This document shows, in pieces, positions 1-7,842 of a DNA stretch of 64,000 nucleotides. The position numbers were made by a program, and so were the translations under genes. The stretch is from assembly GCF_000721175.1 (NCBI RefSeq), contig NZ_JOEZ01000020.1, positions 41,668-105,667 of the forward strand, written 5' to 3'. Each line of letters begins with the position of its first letter. Within the stretch, counting starts at the first letter, position 1. This DNA comes from Streptomyces anulatus (GTDB taxonomy: Bacteria > Actinomycetota > Actinomycetes > Streptomycetales > Streptomycetaceae). The notes under the pieces were generated by a model, which was not told where the DNA came from, did not search any database, and was given only the letters and a program-made list of their open reading frames with translations.

Positions 1-323
1 GCCTGCCGGAGGAGCCGGGTTGACGGGGCAACGGCCGCGTTCGAATACCTGGCTGCGCATCCGGTGATCGGGTCTGCACTGCATCGCACCCCTTCATGTC
101 GAACGAATGAGTGGAACACCGGGGGAAACGACCCCCTCCGGTGTGGCGTCACGGCCAATTCCGGGCGATCTGTCGCACTGGACTTCGATTCGCGTGGTCT
201 GGCCGTGACGGGGCAAGGGCGGCCTGTGCCGCAGCCGTCGAACAATCACCCTCGCGGTGGTCGTGTCATCCGATTCGGCGATGGCGTCCGCAGGCCGCCT
301 TGTGCCCCGTCCTTGCCGAGCCG
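1..323. other. Left-edge stretch without a supportable gene
   Basis: I see no ORF here with a convincing ribosome-binding site and protein-like composition. A plus-strand reading frame enters from the left edge and stops near position 66, so the tail of a gene outside the window is possible but unsupported. The stretch lies downstream of the minus-strand nuclease gene that ends at 324 and may hold its terminator, although no clear hairpin was found. Confidence 0.4.
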
Positions 324-1220
324 TCAGTGCGCCGCGGCGAAGGGGGCTCTCAGGGCGTCGATCAGCGCGTCGGCGTCCAGGCACACACGCACGATGTGGT
401 GGTCGGACAGATCGAGGGGGACCTCGATCACATCGACCGACACGACGGCCGGCAGCAGCTCCGGCGTGGCGTACACCCGGTCGATCCGCGAGTCCGGCCC
501 GTGCGTGTCACAGGCGTTGACTGTCCGCGCCACCGCGCCCGCATCCCCGGCCAGGGCACGATGCCGGGCAACGTCCTGCAGACCAGCGGTGCGCAGCGCT
601 TCGTCCGGGCGCGTATCCATCCGCCGGACACCGTCCGCGCCGACATAGGACCGGTGCAGGCGATGCGGCCGGTCCCGGATTGCTTCCAGTTCCGGCAGAA
701 CCGGATCACCGGGAATTCCCGGGACCGGGTAAGAGTTGTTGTCACCTCCCATGAGCGCGGGCAGGGTGACGGAAGGACCGTCGGGAATCTGCCACTTCTT
801 GTCGGCCCATGTGCTGAGCCACTCTGTCTCGGCAAGCCGATGGGCCGTGCTGGCGTAGTTGAGGTGATAGGACACCGCAACAAGGGGGAGTGCCCGCTCT
901 CCGGCAGGGGTGTACCGCAAGGTCAGTGCGGTCGGCGGCAGCACGTACGGAAAACTGGTGGACCATTCACGCACGGGCGTGAATTCGGTGCTCGCGAAGA
1001 CGGCCGTACAACTGGAGGCTCCGAGCCAGCCCCGCATTCCGAGCAGGCTCTCGGCCTCGGACATGACCTGCTTGCCGTCCTGCCCCGCATCCCACATCTC
1101 CTGCCGAAACACCAGGTCCGGGCCCAGGCTGGCGAGCGTCTGATAACCGTCGCGGCGTCGCGCCGGATCCTTCTTCCCGTTGTTCTCAAAATTCCAGCTC
1201 AGAACAGTGATGACGTTCAT
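324..1220 (-). CDS. Endonuclease/exonuclease/phosphatase (EEP) family protein
   Basis: A 298-aa protein with the metal-dependent EEP fold (DNase I / exonuclease III / inositol phosphatase superfamily). Visible motifs in order are LSWNFENNG near the N-terminus, RQEMW (metal-binding Glu), MGGDNNSYP (GDxN), DSRIDRVYAT and LSDHHIVRV (the SDH catalytic His). All core residues are present, so it is probably active. The substrate (DNA, RNA or a phosphoester) cannot be told from sequence. No signal peptide is visible, so it is probably cytosolic. The ATG follows an AGGGGG ribosome-binding site. It is the last gene of the long leftward operon that begins with the conservon, 39 bp after a small HTH gene, and is a distant paralogue of the EEP gene at 1566-2567. 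Confidence 0.85.
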   Translation of the reverse strand: MNVITVLSWNFENNGKKDPARRRDGYQTLASLGPDLVFRQEMWDAGQDGKQVMSEAESLLGMRGWLGASSCTAVFASTEFTPVREWSTSFPYVLPPTALTLRYTPAGERALPLVAVSYHLNYASTAHRLAETEWLSTWADKKWQIPDGPSVTLPALMGGDNNSYPVPGIPGDPVLPELEAIRDRPHRLHRSYVGADGVRRMDTRPDEALRTAGLQDVARHRALAGDAGAVARTVNACDTHGPDSRIDRVYATPELLPAVVSVDVIEVPLDLSDHHIVRVCLDADALIDALRAPFAAAH

Positions 1221-1259
1221 GGTCCCCCTCTGTTGAGGTCTCGCTTGGCAGGGCAGGAA

Positions 1260-1481
1260 TCAGTTTTCGGAGAGCCTTGTTCGGCGGACGCCTCCGCGCC
1301 TGCGGAAGGTCACCCCGGCTTCCTCCAGGAGCTTGTGGACGAACCCGTAGGAGCGGCCGGAGGCGGCCATGAGGGTGCGGATGCTGGCGTTGTTGTTGTA
1401 GTGCTTGGCGAGTTCAGCCGCGTATTCCACGCGGGCTTCTCCGACAAGGCGTGTCTTGGGAGCGAGTGGCGTGAGCGCCAT
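1260..1481 (-). CDS. Small helix-turn-helix protein
   Basis: A 73-aa basic protein. After an N-terminal segment ending in TRLVGEARVEYA comes a compact HTH of the actinobacterial type (SIRTLMAASGRSYGFVHKLLEEAGV) and an Arg-rich tail. Proteins of this type are common in Streptomyces as stand-alone putative DNA-binding proteins of unknown target. The ATG at 1481 is chosen over one 51 nt upstream because GAAAGG sits about 10 nt before it and the family normally starts there. It lies between the two EEP nuclease genes in the same leftward operon. Confidence 0.75.
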   Translation of the reverse strand: MALTPLAPKTRLVGEARVEYAAELAKHYNNNASIRTLMAASGRSYGFVHKLLEEAGVTFRRRGGVRRTRLSEN

Positions 1482-1565
1482 GGTGGGTTGGCCTTTCGGT
1501 GGCATAGGGACGGAGGCTGCGGGATTCTGCATGGCAGGCCGGGCCCAGGAGAGCTTTCCCGAGAC

Positions 1566-2567
1566 TCAGGCGACGAGCTCCCCTGCGGCCAGGGGCTCGA
1601 AGGTCCGGCGCAGTGCTTCGACGAGCGCCGGCCGGGAGAGGACCACCTCCAGGGCGTGGTGGTCGCTGACGCCGGTCATGTCGATCACGTTGACGTCCTC
1701 GACGGCCTGCACGGTCCAGGCGTCCATATAGCCACGGTCGATGCGCCGACCGCCGCCCTGGCCGATGGCACGGTGCCCGGCGGTCGCGTTCAGGGCCTCC
1801 GGCTTGTCGTTGCGGCGGGCGGCGAAGCGAGCGGGGTCGTGCATGCCGCAGTCCGTCATCAACTCGTCCAGGAACGTACAGCTCTTCCACGTCCCGTCGG
1901 GCTGCCTGCGGGCTCGGTGCCGCCGGTGCACGAGGTCGGTGATGTCCGGTGAGGCCCAGTCGATCTCGGGTACGACCTCGCCGGTCGGCACCGGGTACTC
2001 GTTGGTGTCACCGAACAGCCAGCATCCGGCCCGGGAGCGGTCCGGGTCGCGGCCGTGCTGGGCTTTGACCTTGTCGACGAGGGCTGTCAGTTCCTCATAC
2101 TCCCGCTCCCGGCCCTGGGGGGAGCAGAACGAGCCGTGGAAGGAGGCGGTGACGATCGGTGTCTCGGGCACGTCCGGCAGGCCGATGACCACGTTGGTGG
2201 GCGGAGTGCGCCAGATGAAGCGGTGCTCGTAGTCGGCGTGGATGGTGAACGTGCTCTCCCGGACGAGCAGACCGGTCGGGTTGCGGCCCTGCCCCAGCGG
2301 TGCACGGAAGCCCCGCATGCCCAGGGTGCGTTGGGCGGCGTCCCACCGCCGGGTCGCGGCGGCGATGTCCTCGGTGCTCGAGCGGGGCCCGGTCTGGGAG
2401 TACGTCAGCTCGGTGACCGCCAGCCAGTCCGGCCTCCTGGGCGCGAGGATTCCCTCGTACGCCTGGCGCCACCGTTCCGGTAACACACCAGGGGAGGGTT
2501 CCGGCCCGCCGTCGTGCTCGAGGTTGACCAGCATCAGACGCAGTTCGTCAGCGTGCGATGTCGTCAT
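1566..2567 (-). CDS. EEP family nuclease/phosphatase, second copy
   Basis: A 333-aa EEP-fold protein. Motifs are MLVNLEHDGG at the N-terminus, LAVTELTYSQ (metal Glu), WLFGDTNEYP (GDTN), GRRIDRGYMD and VSDHHALEVVL (SDH). The core is intact but sequence identity to the EEP gene at 324-1220 is clearly low, so the two are probably not recent duplicates. The ATG at 2567 has GAAAGGG upstream and overlaps the stop of the preceding 39-aa ORF as ATGA, which implies translational coupling. A longer reading from 2963 is possible in frame but would overlap the upstream gene heavily. The physiological substrate is unknown. Confidence 0.85.
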   Translation of the reverse strand: MTTSHADELRLMLVNLEHDGGPEPSPGVLPERWRQAYEGILAPRRPDWLAVTELTYSQTGPRSSTEDIAAATRRWDAAQRTLGMRGFRAPLGQGRNPTGLLVRESTFTIHADYEHRFIWRTPPTNVVIGLPDVPETPIVTASFHGSFCSPQGREREYEELTALVDKVKAQHGRDPDRSRAGCWLFGDTNEYPVPTGEVVPEIDWASPDITDLVHRRHRARRQPDGTWKSCTFLDELMTDCGMHDPARFAARRNDKPEALNATAGHRAIGQGGGRRIDRGYMDAWTVQAVEDVNVIDMTGVSDHHALEVVLSRPALVEALRRTFEPLAAGELVA

Positions 2568-2683
2568 CGAAGCCCTTTCGCTGCATGCGGCGCACGGCCC
2601 CGGCTCGCCATGGCCTGGTAGGCCTGCCGGCGGGCGCGGCGCGTGGCCGCCTCGTGAGATGGATGCAAGGTGTGCACGGTCAT
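2564..2683 (-). CDS. 39-aa basic ORF coupled to the EEP gene
   Basis: A short Arg/Ala/His-rich ORF beginning MTVHTLHPSHEAATRRARRQ. It is supported by a strong ribosome-binding site (GGAGGT, spacing about 9 nt) and by 4-nt ATGA overlaps at both ends: with the degenerate phosphoribosyltransferase upstream (2680-2683) and with the EEP gene downstream (2564-2567). No homologue is recognised. It may be a real micro-protein or a translational bridge that carries ribosomes into the EEP gene. Confidence 0.6.
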   Translation of the reverse strand: MTVHTLHPSHEAATRRARRQAYQAMASRGRAPHAAKGLR

Positions 2684-3231
2684 GAGCGGTGTACCTCCTG
2701 CGGGTCGGGGAGGTGCCGCGTGGCCGCCGAGCCCGGATGACTCGGGTCCCAGGGAAAGAGGACGGCGGCGCTTGTCTTCCAGACCGACCAGTCCGGCCTG
2801 GGTTCACAGGCACGGTGGGATACCAGAACGGCTGTCTCGACGCGTCCGCCTTGGGCGAGTCCTCTCTCCAACTCGTCGACAGCGCGCCGCAATTCGGGAG
2901 AGCGGTCGCTGTCGCAGACCACCAGGATCCGGTCGGCCCAGCTCTGGTCCGGCATTTCGCCAACCGGATGGAACGGGACCCGATGATGGGCGGCCAGGGT
3001 TTCCGCCGGGGTCAGCGCGCCCGAGGGACCGGGCACCCCGATCACGCAGGTGATGGAGCCGCCGGCACTGGTGGCCGTGGCAAGCAAGTCCAGCGCATCG
3101 AGCACCTGCTGCACGGTCAACCGGTACGGAGGAGAGGGAGCCAAGAGCGTCTGAAGACGCTGCGCGGAGTACCCCGGGGCGGGCAGGGCGCACCCCGGTG
3201 GCTCAGTGAGAAACGTCGGCTCTGCCCTCAC
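2680..3231 (-). CDS. Degenerate phosphoribosyltransferase-like protein
   Basis: A 183-aa protein. Residues 95-161 align by eye with the intact phosphoribosyltransferase at 16923-17498. RILVVCDSDRSPEL matches RLLVADDICGTGAT, AVLVSHRA matches AVLCRSRA, PDWSVW matches PDTWVW, and VLFPWDP matches VLFPWNE. The PRPP-binding loop (DDxxxTG) has become CDSDRSPEL, so it should not bind PRPP and is probably a catalytically dead, perhaps regulatory, member. The GTG at 3231 overlaps the upstream XRE gene stop as GTGA, and the 3' end overlaps the 39-aa ORF as ATGA. The relationship is inferred from spaced short motifs and deserves a profile search. Confidence 0.6.
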   Translation of the reverse strand: MRAEPTFLTEPPGCALPAPGYSAQRLQTLLAPSPPYRLTVQQVLDALDLLATATSAGGSITCVIGVPGPSGALTPAETLAAHHRVPFHPVGEMPDQSWADRILVVCDSDRSPELRRAVDELERGLAQGGRVETAVLVSHRACEPRPDWSVWKTSAAVLFPWDPSHPGSAATRHLPDPQEVHRS

Positions 3232-4103
3232 CGTGCCACCTCCTTCCGCGCAGCCACGGGGATGCGCACCGCTGCGGCCGCAGCAGCGAAGGCGTCCCGG
3301 GCTTCGCGCAGGCGGGCGAGGCTGGCTTTGGGGCTGAGGGCGTTGTTCAACGCGGCCTCCAAGAACCGATGCCGTGCTGCGCCGTGGTTGTGCCCGGTGG
3401 AGTAGATCGCGCCTTGGACCTCCTGCACGTAAAGGCGCTGCCGGGTCAGGAAGAGCTCGCTCAGGGTGCCGAGGGGAAGAACGAGGGGCGCGGCCAACGG
3501 GACGATGAGCATGCGAATGGAGCCGTCTGTGGCGGCCTCGAGGACGTGAGTGAGCTGGTTGCGCATGAGGACGGGGCCGCCGATGGCACGCATCAGGACG
3601 GACTCGTCCAGCAGGACGGTCATGGTCTTGCCGCAGTGGGCCGGAAGGCGGCGGGCCGCGGCTTCCGCCCTGCTCGGCGGGTGTCCGCCGTGCTGGACGG
3701 AGCGCCACACGGCGGCGTAGGCCGGAATCTGGAGGAAGCCGGGGATGAACCAGGCGCTGTAAGTGACGAGCGCGTGGGCGGCACGTTCACAGGCGCTCAG
3801 CCGCGACAGCCACCCCGGCCCTCCATCGTAGGTGACTTCCTGCCCCCGGGCTGCGTCGTCGAGGAGCCGCATCAGGACCTGAGCATGATGGGGTGCGGTG
3901 ACGCCGTAGGCCTTCAGCAGCGCATCGACCATCACCTCGTCCGGACACAGATTCCCGGTCTCGATCTCGCGCGCGGTCGCACAGGGCTCGCTGAGAATGT
4001 CGGCGGTGCGGCTCAGCGGCAGGCCTTGCTCCTGGCGCAGCGTGCGCAGGTAGGTCCCCGTGACCAGTGCCCCGGCCGGCGCGAGATCCTCGGGCGTGCT
4101 CAC
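3228..4103 (-). CDS. XRE-family regulator with DUF5753 domain
   Basis: A 291-aa protein with an N-terminal Cro/C1-type helix-turn-helix (residues about 18-75, YLRTLRQEQGLPLSRTADIL) followed by the roughly 180-residue DUF5753 domain (GWLSRL...IPGFLQIPAYA...RLP...VLLDESVLMR). This is the WhiJ-like architecture abundant in Streptomyces, where the regulator usually works with a small DUF397-type partner. Here the small upstream partner is DUF5999 instead. The GTG start at 4103 overlaps the DUF5999 stop as GTGA; an upstream ATG at 4127 is less likely. It is probably an autoregulatory DNA-binding protein whose target is unknown. Confidence 0.85.
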   Translation of the reverse strand: MSTPEDLAPAGALVTGTYLRTLRQEQGLPLSRTADILSEPCATAREIETGNLCPDEVMVDALLKAYGVTAPHHAQVLMRLLDDAARGQEVTYDGGPGWLSRLSACERAAHALVTYSAWFIPGFLQIPAYAAVWRSVQHGGHPPSRAEAAARRLPAHCGKTMTVLLDESVLMRAIGGPVLMRNQLTHVLEAATDGSIRMLIVPLAAPLVLPLGTLSELFLTRQRLYVQEVQGAIYSTGHNHGAARHRFLEAALNNALSPKASLARLREARDAFAAAAAAVRIPVAARKEVAR

Positions 4104-4291
4104 GCCGCGGCCCCGGCGGTGCGGCATGGCGCGACGGTCCGTCCGTCAGGCAGAAGTTCGCCAGTGTCTTCGAAACGAACAATGCCGTTGCACAACAGGC
4201 TCCAGCCCTGTTCCGGATGGGAGGCCACGATGTGGGCCGTGTCGCGTTCGGGGGTGTTGGCCGCAGGGCAGGGCGGCTGGTGCAGGCACAT
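4100..4291 (-). CDS. DUF5999 family small protein
   Basis: A 63-aa protein of the Streptomyces DUF5999 type, recognised from MCLHQPPCP at the N-terminus and HPEQGWSLLCNGIV followed by FEDTGELLPDG. Two N-terminal Cys with nearby His could bind a metal, but no function is established that I know of. It starts 19 nt after the Prim-Pol-like gene and overlaps the XRE regulator by GTGA. It occupies the position that DUF397 proteins usually take beside DUF5753 regulators. Confidence 0.8.
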   Translation of the reverse strand: MCLHQPPCPAANTPERDTAHIVASHPEQGWSLLCNGIVRFEDTGELLPDGRTVAPCRTAGAAA

Positions 4292-4310
4292 CTGTCGACG
4301 TCCTTGTCGT

Positions 4311-4760
4311 CTATCGGATAGGCAGGCTGGTGGTGCGCCGATCCCGTCGATGGGGAGCGGGTGGCGGAGGTGTGCGGCCGTCGAGGGCGGCACGGAGGTC
4401 GTCCGGTCGGGTCGTGCCGCGGCCGGGCAGGACGACCCAGCGGACATCGCGGCCGGTGGTGATGAAGGCCGGCGGGACCGAGATGATCGTGCCGGGGCGC
4501 AGCAGGCGGCTCCCGCGAACCTCCCAGGAGCCGGGCGCCACAGCGCCGGGCTCCAGGAGGAAGAACCAGGTCCGCGTGTCGCTGTTGGCGAGGACCGGGC
4601 CGGAGTGGGGGCCAAGGATCTCGTGGGCGCTCGCGGCGCTGTCCGCGCCGGCCCGCACCGCGTCGAAGTACTGCCCGCACGGCAATCCGAGGGTTTGGAC
4701 CTGGGGCACCCACGCTGGCTCCAGTGTGCTGTCGGCCCAGCCCCACGCGTTGTCGAACAT
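4311..4760 (-). CDS. Orphan Prim-Pol N-terminal-like domain protein
   Basis: A 149-aa protein resembling actinomycete 'bifunctional DNA primase/polymerase, N-terminal' proteins. A GxxFDAVR segment is followed by SGPV, TWFFLLEPG, a Gly/Pro turn ending in ISVPPA, and RWVVLPG. Catalytic acidic motifs of an active AEP primase are not evident and there is no helicase part, so it is probably not a working primase. An AGGGGG ribosome-binding site precedes the ATG. It lies 18 nt after the P450 gene and 19 nt before DUF5999, inside the conservon operon. The assignment rests on pattern similarity only. Confidence 0.5.
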   Translation of the reverse strand: MFDNAWGWADSTLEPAWVPQVQTLGLPCGQYFDAVRAGADSAASAHEILGPHSGPVLANSDTRTWFFLLEPGAVAPGSWEVRGSRLLRPGTIISVPPAFITTGRDVRWVVLPGRGTTRPDDLRAALDGRTPPPPAPHRRDRRTTSLPIR

Positions 4761-4778
4761 CCTCGTGCCCCCTTTACA

Positions 4779-6020
4779 TCAGGCCGCCGCGCCGGTGTTG
4801 CCGGCTTGGGCGGTGGTGAGGACGACGGGCAGTTCGCGGTAGTCGTTGCCGATGAACGACGGCTGGGGGAGCAGGCCGTCCTCGTCGGTGGCGAGCCGCA
4901 GGCGGGGGAAGCGGGCAAAGAGCGCCGGCAGGGCGACGCGGGCTTCGAGCCGGGCGAGGGGCGCGCCGAGGCAGAAGTGGATGCCGTGGCCGAAGGCGAG
5001 GTGCTGCCGATCGTCGCGGTCGATGTCGAAGTGATCGGGCTGGGGGTTGGTCTTCGGGTCGCGTCCGTGCGCGCCGAAGCCGATCAGGATGAGGTCGCCC
5101 TGGCGGATCGTGACGCCCTCGCCGAGGTCGATGTCGGCCGTGGCGTAGCGCAGCGGCAGGTGCATGATCGGGGGGTGTTTGCGCAGCGTCTCCTCGGTGA
5201 CGTCGTCCCAGCGTGTGGGGTCGGCGATCGCGGCGGCGAGCTGGTCGGGGTGGGCGAGCAGTTCGACGACCGCGTGGTTGATCAGGGAGACGGCGGTCTC
5301 CGAGCCCGCCCCGATCATGAGGATGAGGGTGCTGACGAGTTCGTCCTCGCTGAGCCGGTCGCCATGGGTTTCGTGGGTGGCCAGCAGGATGCTGGTCATG
5401 TCGTCGCCCGGGGTGGCCCGCTTGGTGGCGATCAGAGTGCGCATCGCGGCGAACATGTCGTCGCGGATCTGGGCGGCCGTCTCGTCGGAGGCGCTGGTGT
5501 CCAGCACGGCGTCGATGACCCGCAACATCTCGGGCCGCTGCTCGTCCGGCACGCCGAAGAGGTCGCAGATCACCCGGGTGGGAACCGGGTAGGAGAAGAC
5601 GGCCCGCAGGTTGACGGGCTGGTCCGGCTCCAGGGCCTCCATGGCGTCCAGGAGGCTGGTGACGATCGCCTCTACCGCGGGACGCATCGCCTCGATCCGG
5701 CGGGCGGTGAACGCACGGCCCACGAGGTCCTTCAGGCGCTTGTGGTCGGCGCCGTCGCTGGTGAACATGCTGACGACGTCGACCCAGGCGGCCAGCCACG
5801 GTATGGCGAAGGGCCGGTAGCCGGGCCAGCTCTTGCGGGCGTCCTTGGAGACCCGCGGGTCCACGAGCAGCGTCCGTGCGATGTCGCCGCGGGTGACGGA
5901 CCAGGCGGTCAGGTTGCTGGGCATGGTGACGCGGACTGCGGGGCCCTGGGCGCGCAGCTGGTCGGCCTGCGCGTACAGGTGTCGTCCGGTGGTGTCGAGG
6001 GTGATCGGCGAGCTGGTCAC
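4779..6020 (-). CDS. Cytochrome P450, CYP154-like, conservon-associated
   Basis: A 413-aa class I bacterial P450. The I-helix oxygen-binding motif (MIGAGSETAV), K-helix EETLRKHPP (ExxR) and Cys-ligand loop FGHGIHFCLGAPLA are all intact, so an active haem monooxygenase is expected, needing ferredoxin and reductase encoded elsewhere. The GTG at 6020 has a strong GGAGG site and overlaps the preceding P450 stop as GTGA. In Streptomyces conservons a CYP154-type enzyme normally pairs with an ExxR-less CYP157-type one, as seen here. The substrate is unknown; the pairing with a G-protein-like module suggests a signalling or developmental role. Confidence 0.9.
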   Translation of the reverse strand: MTSSPITLDTTGRHLYAQADQLRAQGPAVRVTMPSNLTAWSVTRGDIARTLLVDPRVSKDARKSWPGYRPFAIPWLAAWVDVVSMFTSDGADHKRLKDLVGRAFTARRIEAMRPAVEAIVTSLLDAMEALEPDQPVNLRAVFSYPVPTRVICDLFGVPDEQRPEMLRVIDAVLDTSASDETAAQIRDDMFAAMRTLIATKRATPGDDMTSILLATHETHGDRLSEDELVSTLILMIGAGSETAVSLINHAVVELLAHPDQLAAAIADPTRWDDVTEETLRKHPPIMHLPLRYATADIDLGEGVTIRQGDLILIGFGAHGRDPKTNPQPDHFDIDRDDRQHLAFGHGIHFCLGAPLARLEARVALPALFARFPRLRLATDEDGLLPQPSFIGNDYRELPVVLTTAQAGNTGAAA

Positions 6021-7246
6021 GCGGTACCTCCTGCGGATGTGGTGGCGGTGAGGACATCGGCGGGCTGCTTGCGGAAGCTGACGTTCAGCGAGACGGGGCA
6101 CTGGTGGAACGGGCCCGGCCGGTTGGGGACGTCGGGGTCGGTGAGGTCGAGGTCCCAGAGGCGGTCCAGGATCGTCTCGATGGCGGTCTGGGCGATGACG
6201 CTGGCCTGGCCGTCGGCCGGGCAGCGGTGCGGGCCGGCCGACCAGGCCAGGTGCGAGCGGTTGTCGTAGCCGAGGCCGGGCGGCAGCGCGGGGTCGGTGC
6301 CGGTGGCCGCGTGACTGATGAGGACCGGCTCGCCTTCGGGGATGGCGACGCCGTGCAGCATGGTGGCGTGACGGGCGAAGTGGGCGCTGAAGTTTGCCAT
6401 CGGGCTGCGGGTCCACAGCACCTTCTCCATGGCGCGTCGGACGGTGACGGTGCCGCCGGCGAGGTCGCCGGCGTAGGTGTCGTCCTCCAGGAGCAGGCCC
6501 AGGCCGGAGGCGATCCACGCCGCAGTGGGGATGGTGCCGGCGCCGACGAAGCAGAAGAGCTGGTGGACCATCTCCTCATCGGTGAGGCGGGCGGGATGGG
6601 CGAGCATCCAGGACGTGAAGTCGGCACCGGGCCGCTGCTTCTTCGTCTGGATGAGCTCGAAGAGGATCCGCGCGAAGTCCTCCGCCGCCTGCGCGGCCGC
6701 AGCACCGGCGCTGATGATGCCCTGGCATGCGGTGACCATCCGCCCGGCCAGCTGGGTCGGGCAGCCGAGGATGTCGGCGAAGATCAGCAGCGGCAGGGTG
6801 TCGGCGAAGTCGACCATCAGGTCGGCGTGCCCGCGGGGGGCGATCCGGTCGATGAGCCAGTTGGCGTGGGCCTGGGTGGTCTCGCGCAGCATGTGGACGT
6901 CGACGCGGGCCAGGCACTCCTCCAGGGCGATGCGCAGCCGCTCATGGCGCTGCCCGTCGGCGTACAACAGGCTGGGGCGGAAGGCCATGAGGGCCAGGAC
7001 CGGGCTGTCCGGCGGGACCCGGCCGTTGTTGAGCGCGGCCCAGCGGCGGTTGTCCTTGCTGTAGGTGGCCGTGTCGTTGAGCAGGGTGATCGCGGCCCGG
7101 TGGCTGGTGACGACCAGGGCGTACACGTTCTCCGCGATCTCGGCCCAGCCGACGGGCCCGGCGGCCCGCAGTTCGGCGTAAGCGTCCTGGGGCCGCAGTG
7201 CGAAGCCGTCGCCGAACAGGCGAGGCGGGCGCGGGGAAGCAGTCAT
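6017..7246 (-). CDS. Atypical cytochrome P450, CYP157-like, lacking ExxR
   Basis: A 409-aa P450 of the conservon type. The K-helix, which should read ExxR, is EKVLW (residues 274-278), the signature departure of the CYP157 family. The haem loop is WSAGPHRCPA (Cys342), with Trp for Phe and Ala for the last Gly. The I-helix has FVGAGTIPTAA. Haem binding through Cys342 is still possible; catalytic competence is uncertain. The ATG at 7246 overlaps the cvnD stop as ATGA, and the end overlaps the CYP154-like gene as GTGA, so the pair is co-translated with the conservon. Confidence 0.85.
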   Translation of the reverse strand: MTASPRPPRLFGDGFALRPQDAYAELRAAGPVGWAEIAENVYALVVTSHRAAITLLNDTATYSKDNRRWAALNNGRVPPDSPVLALMAFRPSLLYADGQRHERLRIALEECLARVDVHMLRETTQAHANWLIDRIAPRGHADLMVDFADTLPLLIFADILGCPTQLAGRMVTACQGIISAGAAAAQAAEDFARILFELIQTKKQRPGADFTSWMLAHPARLTDEEMVHQLFCFVGAGTIPTAAWIASGLGLLLEDDTYAGDLAGGTVTVRRAMEKVLWTRSPMANFSAHFARHATMLHGVAIPEGEPVLISHAATGTDPALPPGLGYDNRSHLAWSAGPHRCPADGQASVIAQTAIETILDRLWDLDLTDPDVPNRPGPFHQCPVSLNVSFRKQPADVLTATTSAGGTA

Positions 7247-7842
7247 TGGGCGGGCTCCAGGCGGGGGTGGGTGAGGATGTCGGTGACCAGGGCGATCAGG
7301 CCTTCTTTCGCCGAGTGGCGGAAGCGGGCGTCCAGCCACACCAGCGGGCGGTCGTCGGCCATGGTCAGGGAGTCGCGGATCTCGGCGTCGCTGTAGCGGG
7401 GCGCGCCTTCCTCTGCGAAGTGGTTGATCGCGACGGTGTACGGCAGGCCGGCGGACTCCAGCAGGTCGATCGCGTCGAAGCTCTCCTCGATGCGGCGGGT
7501 GTCGACGAGGACGAGGCCGCCCAGAGCGCCGTCGAGCAGGGAGCGGACCATACGGTGGAAGCGCGGCTGGCCTGGGGCACCGAAGAGGTAGAGCACGATG
7601 TCCTCAGCCAGCGTGACGCGCCCGAAGTCCATCGCGACAGTGGTGGTGGTCTTGTCCTTCATGCCGCCGAGGTCGTCAATGAGTTCCCCGGCCTTGGTCA
7701 TCTGCTCTTCGGTGCGCATGGGGCGGATTTCCGAGACCGCACCGACCAGGGTGGTCTTGCCCACCGCGAACGGACCGAGGACGACCACCTTGACTGAGCG
7801 GGCCCCGGCCGACACATAGCGGTCAGAGCTTCTGTAGTCCAT
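7243..7842 (-). CDS. cvnD: Conservon GTPase-like protein CvnD
   Basis: A 199-aa small Ras/MglA-like ATP/GTP-binding protein. The P-loop GPFAVGKTT lies at residues 23-31. The G3-like segment is FGAPGQPRF. The NKxD specificity motif is replaced by NHF, as is usual in this family. It is the fourth component of the Streptomyces conservon, proposed to act like a membrane-associated heterotrimeric-G-protein analogue with CvnA, B and C. It overlaps cvnC by 20 nt and the downstream P450 by 4 nt. Confidence 0.93.
   Translation of the reverse strand: MDYRSSDRYVSAGARSVKVVVLGPFAVGKTTLVGAVSEIRPMRTEEQMTKAGELIDDLGGMKDKTTTTVAMDFGRVTLAEDIVLYLFGAPGQPRFHRMVRSLLDGALGGLVLVDTRRIEESFDAIDLLESAGLPYTVAINHFAEEGAPRYSDAEIRDSLTMADDRPLVWLDARFRHSAKEGLIALVTDILTHPRLEPAQ

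Noticed and set aside
40..60. GTTCGAATACC resembling a tRNA T-loop, possible attachment-site remnant
   Set aside because: No acceptor stem or anticodon arm can be paired around it, so no tRNA or att site is supported.
3369..6269. A 966-codon plus-strand open frame
   Set aside because: Antisense to the XRE, DUF5999, Prim-Pol-like and P450 genes, with Gly/Arg/Val-rich shadow composition. The minus-strand genes have clear motifs.
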